Part shown: positions 6,608 to 11,039 of the stretch, piece after piece
How the letters are laid out: every line of letters begins with the position of its first letter
How positions within the stretch are numbered: the first letter of the stretch is position 1
Source of the DNA: Dehalococcoidia bacterium
GTDB taxonomy: Bacteria > Chloroflexota > Dehalococcoidia > JACPQF01
Assembly: GCA_030650265.1 (NCBI GenBank)
Contig: JAUSEJ010000170.1
Coordinates: 1-11,039, forward strand
Direction: 5' to 3'
Length of the DNA: 11,039 bases
Program-made: the position numbers and the translations under genes
The notes under the pieces: generated by a model
Databases searched by the model: none
What the model was told of the DNA's origin: nothing
The model's input: the letters and a program-made list of their open reading frames with translations, nothing else

Positions 6608-7381
6608 CTAGCCCCCCAAGTCTCCCAGTTCGTACAGCACAGCGGCGGCGGCGTTGAGGCCGGCGGTCTCGGCGCGAAAGATGCGGGGACCCAGGGTCAC
6701 GGGGATAATGCCCAGGCTGAGAGCAAAATCTGTTTCGCCCTGGGCAAATCCTCCCTCGGGGCCGATAAAGAGGTTGACCGAGAAGAGACGTTGCGATCTC
6801 GCCCTGGCCTGTCCTTTGTCCCCGGTTTGGACCGCCTGTAGGGCGGCTTTCAGTCCAGTCACCTTCTCCCCTTCCCAGGGAAGTAGTGACATGCCTTCGG
6901 CAGAACGACAGGCCTCCCGGAAGGTAATTGGCCGCATGAGGCGGGGAAGTTTTCCTCTGCGAGATTGCTCGGCGGCCTCGAGGATGATTCTCTCCCATCG
7001 CTTTAGCCTGACGTCGCTTACAGCCTCTACTTCCGATGGCACGCACCGCTCACAGACCATCGGCACGAAGCCCACGACACCAAGTTCCGTACCCTTCTGG
7101 ATCATCAGTTCGAACTTGCTCCCTTTGAGGAGAGCCTGATAAATGGTGACCTTGGTGCGCGCCTCGGTCGTCGTCAGACTCTTCCGGCGAACGATTCCCT
7201 GCACCCCATCCCTTTGGAAAACAGTAAGCTCGACGTCGTACTCCCAACCGGAGTTGTCCAGCGCTTTGACCAGGTCGCCAGGGGTCAACCTGAGCACGTG
7301 GGTGATTTGATGGACAGGCCCGCCGGTAATGGTGACGCTGGAGCCCTTTATTGAGCTGGGAGGAAGGAAAAACCTATGCAT
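6608..7381 (-). CDS. rsmE: 16S rRNA m3U1498 methyltransferase RsmE
   Basis: SPOUT-class methyltransferase that methylates N3 of U1498 in the small-subunit rRNA. Residue numbers count from the ATG at 7381 (257 aa). The N-terminal PUA-like domain begins MHRFFLPP. The knotted SPOUT domain carries QKGTELGV (95-102), IGPEGGF (206-212) and LGPRIFRAETAG (230-241), where SAM binds; LGxxILRxETA is the usual form, with Phe for Leu here. An upstream TTG (7396) would add five residues, but the ATG has GGAGAAGA just before it and matches the family start. The start overlaps the prmA stop by 8 bases, which suggests coupling. B. subtilis has the same prmA-rsmE order (yqeT-yqeU). Confidence 0.95.
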   Translation of the reverse strand: MHRFFLPPSSIKGSSVTITGGPVHQITHVLRLTPGDLVKALDNSGWEYDVELTVFQRDGVQGIVRRKSLTTTEARTKVTIYQALLKGSKFELMIQKGTELGVVGFVPMVCERCVPSEVEAVSDVRLKRWERIILEAAEQSRRGKLPRLMRPITFREACRSAEGMSLLPWEGEKVTGLKAALQAVQTGDKGQARARSQRLFSVNLFIGPEGGFAQGETDFALSLGIIPVTLGPRIFRAETAGLNAAAAVLYELGDLGG

Positions 7382-8300
7382 TCTTCTCCGCCACAATGAC
7401 GTGCCAATCGCCCTCGGCGATGTCGATGACTACTTGGAGGCCGGATTTCTCGATAGCCTCGCGCGCCCCCGACGCATGCTCTTCGATTATGCCGCTGGCA
7501 ATGAGAAAACTACCTGTCTTCAGTACAGCGGCCAGGGCGCCAGCCAATTCGACTATAACCCTTGCCAGGATGTTGGCGACCACGAGATCAAAGGCGCCGG
7601 CGGTGAAGGGCGAGCCGATGCCGGGCTCGCGAGCCTTGAGCGTTCCCCTGGTTACCGTAGCCAGGCCACTGACCCCATTTGCCGCGATGTTGCTCCTCGC
7701 CACTCTTACGGCTACCTCGTCGATATCCATAGCCGTAACTGGTCCGGCGCCTAGCTTGACGGCAGCGATGGTAAGAATGCCGGACCCTGTGCCAAGATCG
7801 AGCACGGAGATGCCGGGCGTGATGCGCCTCTCCAATTCCATGAGACAGAGTCTGGTGGTGGGATGGAGGCCAGTGCCGAAGGCCATGCCAGGGTCGAGGT
7901 CGACGACGATGTCGTCTGGCTTTGCCTCGTATTCCCGCCAACTCGGCTTAATGACGATGCGCTCGCCGATCCGGTGGACGTCGAAATGGGCTTTCCAGGC
8001 GTTGGCCCAGTCCTCCTCGGCAACCTCTTTAGCCTCCATCTCTCCCATGGGCTGAATCGTTCGCAGGTGCCAAAGTCCCTGCTCGATCTGTTTCCGCCGT
8101 CGGGAGGCACCGGCGTTGCACTTCAAATAGGTGCGGACAGATACCGGCTTGTCGAGGTTTACAACGTAGCTGTCTTCGCCGCCCAGAGGAGTGATGTCCT
8201 CCTCGATGACCACACCTCCCTGGCCGTAGCGACGGAAGAGGTCGGCCACCGATTCGACTGCCTCAGTACTAACTTTGACGCTGATTTCCAGCCAATTCAT
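7374..8300 (-). CDS. prmA: Ribosomal protein L11 methyltransferase PrmA
   Basis: Trimethylates lysines and the N-terminus of ribosomal protein L11, using SAM, in the cytosol. The 308-aa protein starts MNWLEISVKV, the normal PrmA beginning of the substrate-binding domain. A linker follows with AEEDWANAWKAHF, then the catalytic domain with DPGMAFGTGLHPTT (136-149), the SAM-binding VLDLGTGSG (166-174) and the NILA active-site motif (243-246). The open frame runs 31 codons further upstream into dnaJ, but those residues are basic and unlike the family, so ATG 8300 is chosen. It lies 1 base after the dnaJ TAA. No strong ribosome site is visible, so translation may depend on dnaJ. Confidence 0.95.
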   Translation of the reverse strand: MNWLEISVKVSTEAVESVADLFRRYGQGGVVIEEDITPLGGEDSYVVNLDKPVSVRTYLKCNAGASRRRKQIEQGLWHLRTIQPMGEMEAKEVAEEDWANAWKAHFDVHRIGERIVIKPSWREYEAKPDDIVVDLDPGMAFGTGLHPTTRLCLMELERRITPGISVLDLGTGSGILTIAAVKLGAGPVTAMDIDEVAVRVARSNIAANGVSGLATVTRGTLKAREPGIGSPFTAGAFDLVVANILARVIVELAGALAAVLKTGSFLIASGIIEEHASGAREAIEKSGLQVVIDIAEGDWHVIVAEKNA

Positions 8301-8301
8301 G

Positions 8302-9426
8302 TTAACTGGCGCTGAACATTTCTTTGATCTTGTCGAAGAGGCTCTTCTCCTCTTTGGGAAGAACAGCCTTGCCCAGGGTCTTGGACAAGTCATAGAAGAT
8401 CTTCTTCTGGTCTTCCGTAAGGCTCTCGGGTGTCACCACCCGGGCGATCACGTGCTGATCTCCTCTACCGGATTGCCTGAGGTGGGGCACTCCCCTGGCC
8501 TTGATAGTGAACATTGTTCCGGTCTGCGTGCCCAGCGGCACCCGCAAACTGACCTCGCCATCGACCGTCGGCACGGAGACTTCATCGCCCAGCGCCGCCT
8601 GCGCGAAGTTAACCGCCAGTTCGTAGATGATATCATCTCCCTGACGTTTGAACATCTTGTGCTCCCGAACATGGAGAACCACGTAGAGATTGCCGGGGGA
8701 ACCCCCCCGCGATCCGGCCTCGCCTTCTCCCGTTAGCCTGATCTGGGACTCATCGTCGACACCGGGGGGAATGGCGACCACGACCTTCCTAATCTTGCGT
8801 TCCTTGCCGGTGCCCCGGCAGGTGGTGCACGGAGTGGTGATGGTCTTCCCTTCGCCGCCGCAGCGGGAGCAGGGGGTGACGTTAACGAACTGGCCGAAGA
8901 TGCTCTGCTGGGTGCGCTTCACTTCGCCGGTGCCGTTGCAGCTTGTGCACTTCACGGCCTGGGTACCGGGCTCCGCCCGGCTGCCTTTACAGGTAGAGCA
9001 GACCTCGATGCGTGGCAGTTCCAGTTCTTTATCGCTGCCGAAAACCGCCTCCTCGAAGTTGATGGTCAAGTCGTAGCGAAGGTCCACACCTCGTTGGGGG
9101 CCGCGCCTGTTTGCCGTGGCCGCGCCGCCGAAAAAGGTCTCGAAGATATCGCCGAAGCCGGTGAACGGCCCGAACCCCTCGAACCCGCCCTGGCCGCCGG
9201 CCTGGCCGCTCGTGTGACCGAAGTGATCGTACGATGCCCGTTTGTCCGTATCGCTTAGAACCTCATAGGCCTCGTTGATCTCCTTGAACTTATCCTCGGC
9301 CCCGTCGTCCTTGCACCGGTCCGGATGGTGCTTGAAGGCCAGCTTGCGAAAGGCCTTCTTGATATCGTCATCGCTGGCGTTTCTTTCTACGCCCAGCACG
9401 TCATAATAATCGCGTTTAGTTTTCAT
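8302..9426 (-). CDS. dnaJ: Chaperone DnaJ (class I Hsp40)
   Basis: Co-chaperone that delivers unfolded proteins to DnaK and stimulates its ATPase. All class I parts are present in 374 aa. The J domain is 1-70 with HPD at 34-36; the Gly/Phe linker is about 74-101. Four zinc-finger repeats have cysteine pairs 143/146, 160/163, 186/189 and 200/203, the first in the variant CSTCKGSR form. The C-terminal beta domains run to about 335, and the tail is charged. The frame is open 43 codons upstream, but [12 protein letters not shown] is the family start, and a promoter lies at 9485-9513. dnaK, grpE and hrcA are not adjacent; the neighbour upstream is a vapBC pair. It heads the operon with prmA, rsmE and the ywiC-like gene. 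Confidence 0.97.
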   Translation of the reverse strand: MKTKRDYYDVLGVERNASDDDIKKAFRKLAFKHHPDRCKDDGAEDKFKEINEAYEVLSDTDKRASYDHFGHTSGQAGGQGGFEGFGPFTGFGDIFETFFGGAATANRRGPQRGVDLRYDLTINFEEAVFGSDKELELPRIEVCSTCKGSRAEPGTQAVKCTSCNGTGEVKRTQQSIFGQFVNVTPCSRCGGEGKTITTPCTTCRGTGKERKIRKVVVAIPPGVDDESQIRLTGEGEAGSRGGSPGNLYVVLHVREHKMFKRQGDDIIYELAVNFAQAALGDEVSVPTVDGEVSLRVPLGTQTGTMFTIKARGVPHLRQSGRGDQHVIARVVTPESLTEDQKKIFYDLSKTLGKAVLPKEEKSLFDKIKEMFSAS

Positions 9427-9484
9427 ACCCTCGCTCGAACGGTCGAAAAAAATATTCATGAAAATAACGTGGTACCGTCTAAGA

Positions 9485-9513
9485 AGTTTACCGCAAACCC
9501 CCAGACTCGTCAA
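9485..9513 (-). promoter_or_regulatory. Sigma-70-type promoter of the dnaJ operon
   Basis: On the minus strand TTGACG (9513-9508) is followed after exactly 17 bases by TAAACT (9490-9485), a good match to the housekeeping consensus (5/6 and 4/6). The start would be near 9478, giving a leader of about 50 bases before the ATG at 9426. I see no CIRCE operator (TTAGCACTC-N9-GAGTGCTAA) nor a sigma-32 pattern, so HrcA control is not evident. Confidence 0.6.
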
Positions 9514-9570
9514 GGAGATCCGGACCTCTCTGATTTCGCGATCTAAACGGCCCACCGTTCACTTTCAGTA

Positions 9571-10014
9571 CTACAACCCCTCCGGGCCAGCCGGATAGTC
9601 ACCAATCCAAAGGATGTGGGGCGTGTCGCCGACCAGACGATATAGTTTGTTATCGGCCGTGATCAACGGGGCCTTAAGCCTTTGCGCCACAGCGAGGTAA
9701 ATAACATCGTAAAGTGCACAGCCATATCGATGGACCAGAGGGTAGGCTGCCATGATGAGGTCGCTGTCCCGTACCGTGCCAATGCCCAAGGCCAGAAACT
9801 CCGCAATGGCTTCTTCGCCCTGCTCAATGGTCAGGCGGGGCTGGCGGCCAAGTGTGGCAACGGTGATGGCGGCAAGAACTTCGTAGCGGATATGCTCCGG
9901 CGCAACCAGTTCCAGTTGCCCGGCGGCAAAGCGTTCCAAAACTATGATGGCCTGATCGCCATATTCCTCGTCGGTGAGATGCCACTTGACAGCCACGGAC
10001 GCATCCACCACCAT
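9571..10014 (-). CDS. vapC: PIN-domain ribonuclease toxin VapC
   Basis: Toxin of a type II toxin-antitoxin pair; VapC proteins are Mg-dependent RNases that cut tRNA or rRNA. The 147-aa PIN domain begins MVVDASVAVKW and keeps the acidic metal-binding set: Asp4, Glu45 (YEVLAA), Asp103 (LYDVIYLAVA) and Asp121 (LITADNKL). It therefore looks catalytically intact. The frame extends 20 codons upstream; ATG 10014 is chosen because the PIN strand starts at once. No good ribosome site precedes it; an alternative GTG at 10038 would overlap the antitoxin end. It follows the antitoxin by 13 bases and is probably coupled to it. The RNA target cannot be read from sequence. Confidence 0.92.
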   Translation of the reverse strand: MVVDASVAVKWHLTDEEYGDQAIIVLERFAAGQLELVAPEHIRYEVLAAITVATLGRQPRLTIEQGEEAIAEFLALGIGTVRDSDLIMAAYPLVHRYGCALYDVIYLAVAQRLKAPLITADNKLYRLVGDTPHILWIGDYPAGPEGL

Positions 10015-10027
10015 GACGGTGGTCGGT

Positions 10028-10204
10028 CTAGTCGTCACTGGCGCCTGCTCTCTCCTCGCGAACCTGTCGCACAAGATCAGCCGTGGTTAAGGGAGAGATC
10101 AACCGTTCCCTCCTCCTGGTCACGATTTGCGCGACCAAGGCTTGGCGGCGCGCCATCTCCTCCGACAGGACGGCCCGGATTGCTTCCCTCGCCAAGGTAG
10201 TCAT
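10028..10204 (-). CDS. vapB: Short VapB-type antitoxin
   Basis: A 58-aa charged, mostly helical protein directly upstream of vapC, the normal antitoxin place. The middle is very basic (RRQALVAQIVTRRRERL, 19-35); the end LTTADLVRQVREERAG (39-54) resembles the helix that blocks a PIN active site, followed by an acidic tail. I see no clear ribbon-helix-helix or AbrB domain at the N-terminus, so DNA binding, and thus autorepression, is uncertain. The call rests mainly on position and size. An ATG 11 codons upstream (10237) is rejected because the ATG at 10204 has an ideal AAAGGAGGT site. Confidence 0.78.
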   Translation of the reverse strand: MTTLAREAIRAVLSEEMARRQALVAQIVTRRRERLISPLTTADLVRQVREERAGASDD

Positions 10205-10208
10205 GACC

Positions 10209-10217
10209 ACCTCCTTT
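10209..10217 (-). promoter_or_regulatory. Ideal ribosome binding site of vapB
   Basis: AAAGGAGGT on the minus strand, 4 bases before the ATG at 10204. It decides the antitoxin start and is much stronger than anything before vapC, in line with the need for antitoxin excess. Confidence 0.8.
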
Positions 10218-10336
10218 GCGCGGGCAGGTCCAATCATGGCCTCCAGGTCGGTCAGGGTAAGGGATTACCACCCGGCAGCAGTCTGCAAACTCAGGAAAGA
10301 AAGGGCAAAACTGGCGGCCCACCGCAAGCGAGTTTG

Positions 10337-10345
10337 TGGTATAAT
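10337..10345 (+). promoter_or_regulatory. Extended -10 promoter of the cas10 gene
   Basis: TGGTATAAT on the plus strand is a perfect extended -10 element (TGn plus TATAAT). No clear -35 box lies at 16-18 bases, which extended -10 promoters do not need. The start would be near 10352, leaving a leader of only about 22 bases that carries AGGGGG before the ATG at 10375. It lies in the 170-base divergent region between vapB and cas10; no operator-like palindrome was obvious there. Confidence 0.6.
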
Positions 10346-10374
10346 GTGGCCAATTAGGGTGACAGGGGGCTGGG

Positions 10375-11039
10375 ATGACTACCGTCAGCGCTGACCTACC
10401 GTCGCTTCAGATCGCTGCCTTGCTTCATGATATCGGCAAATTTTGGCAGCGCACCGGAAAAAGACACGGCGCCAGCTACGAAGGCTTCGACAAGGAAACG
10501 TTTGGCGCCAATGGCGCCCACGCCAAGTGGAGCGCCGAATTCATCGAGCGCTTCGTCCCCGAGAGCTGTCGCGGGAAGCCCCACGATGTCCTCACTCACC
10601 ACAAGCCGTCCAGTTACACTGCCAAAGTCATTGCGATAGCCGATTGGCTTTCCTCGGCGGAGAGGGAAGAGGGCAAGCCCAATCAGGAGGCAAGCGTTCA
10701 GCTACTGTCTGTTTTCTCGCGCCTTGCCGGCGAAATACCATGGAAGGCGGCGGAGGCCTACTACCCACTGAGTTCGTTGAGTCTCCGGCGGGAAGCGATA
10801 TTTCCGCAGCCAGGGCGACTGCTATCCGGCGAGGCCACGCGCCCGCAATATGGAGCCCTGTGGTCCGAGTTCCTGGCCGAAGTGGAGAAGCTACCGCCAT
10901 CCGACTTCGAGTCCTATTTCGTCGCCTTATATCACTTGCTGCAAAAGTATACCTGGTGCATTCCCTCCGCCGGGTATCGCCACGTATCCGACGTTTCGCT
11001 ATTCGACCATGCCCGAACCACCTGCGCTATTGCCACCTG
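10375..11039 (+). CDS. csm1: Type III-A CRISPR protein Cas10/Csm1, N-terminal 221 residues (3' partial)
   Basis: Large subunit of the Csm effector complex, which, on binding target RNA, cuts ssDNA through its HD domain and makes cyclic oligoadenylates through its Palm domain. The frame is open from ATG 10375 to the window end, so only the N-terminus is seen. The HD motif is LLHDIGKFW (His18, Asp19); further candidate metal ligands are His49 (GAHAKWS), His75/His76 (LTHHKPSS) and Asp90 in IADWLSSAER. Then comes KYTWCIPSAGYRHVSDVSLF (191-210), with DHARTT (211-216), a stretch highly typical of Csm1 in type III-A systems. The GGDD cyclase motif lies beyond the edge. Being preceded by its own promoter, it is probably the first gene of a csm operon. 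Csm1 rather than Cmr2 is favoured by these motifs. Confidence 0.93.
   Translation, partial: MTTVSADLPSLQIAALLHDIGKFWQRTGKRHGASYEGFDKETFGANGAHAKWSAEFIERFVPESCRGKPHDVLTHHKPSSYTAKVIAIADWLSSAEREEGKPNQEASVQLLSVFSRLAGEIPWKAAEAYYPLSSLSLRREAIFPQPGRLLSGEATRPQYGALWSEFLAEVEKLPPSDFESYFVALYHLLQKYTWCIPSAGYRHVSDVSLFDHARTTCAIAT

Noticed and set aside
6474..7046. Long minus-strand frame (190 codons) across rsmE and the ywiC-like gene
   Set aside because: It overlaps two well-identified genes in another frame, and its Arg/Gly/Pro-rich composition is typical of a GC-rich shadow frame.
7351..8055. 234-codon plus-strand frame opposite prmA
   Set aside because: It is antisense to a secure gene, rich in Ser/Pro/Met, with no domain or ribosome site support.
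8301..8393. Upstream extension of the prmA frame into dnaJ
   Set aside because: The residues are basic and unlike PrmA, which normally starts MNWLEI; the overlap with dnaJ would be 92 bases.
9427..9555. Upstream extension of the dnaJ frame (43 extra codons)
   Set aside because: The J domain of the family starts at [12 protein letters not shown], and the predicted promoter lies inside the extension.
9427..9570. CIRCE or sigma-32 heat-shock control before dnaJ
   Set aside because: Neither the TTAGCACTC/GAGTGCTAA repeat nor a CCCCAT-type -10 was seen.
10205..10374. CRISPR repeats or leader next to cas10
   Set aside because: No direct repeat of 20-40 bases with regular spacing occurs here or elsewhere in the window.

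Overview
The window carries 14 genes or gene fragments on both strands, almost all core bacterial housekeeping genes, plus a short accessory edge on the right. By eye it is moderately GC-rich (high 50s percent). The protein set (bifunctional-type dCTP deaminase, AmaP-like membrane anchor, ScpB, MtaB, RsmE, YwiC-like protein) and the gene order resemble Gram-positive-type bacteria, and a member of the Chloroflexota (Dehalococcoidia-like) is my best guess. That is an inference from protein flavour and a dispersed-repeat motif, not proven.

Layout. Positions 1-1056 (+): the end of purL and all of purQ, the two large parts of FGAM synthase in purine synthesis. They are followed by an inverted-repeat cluster where purQ meets the convergent dcd. 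Positions 1080-5238 (-), in transcription order: mtaB (tRNA methylthiotransferase), an amaP-like membrane protein, scpB (condensin partner), an SDR oxidoreductase coupled to scpB through a TTG start, then, after a gap holding a REP-like palindrome, dcd (dCTP to dUMP). Positions 5485-9426 (-), in transcription order: dnaJ, prmA, rsmE and a ywiC-like membrane protein, packed with overlaps or 1-3 base gaps, then a broken RelE/ParE-type toxin. A sigma-70-like promoter precedes dnaJ. The order dnaJ-prmA-rsmE-mtaB is the tail of the B. subtilis dnaK operon (yqeT-yqeU-yqeV); here ywiC and the toxin remnant sit between rsmE and mtaB.

The right edge is accessory. A compact VapBC toxin-antitoxin pair (-) stands back to back with the first 221 codons of a Cas10/Csm1 protein (+), the signature subunit of a type III-A CRISPR-Cas system that continues beyond the window. 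Cas10 has an extended -10 promoter and an intact-looking HD nuclease motif. The most notable points are the type III locus start with an adjacent toxin-antitoxin module, the frameshifted toxin, and the predicted bifunctional dCTP deaminase. I found no CRISPR array, tRNA, rRNA or insertion sequence inside the window, and nothing that is clearly a wholly new system.
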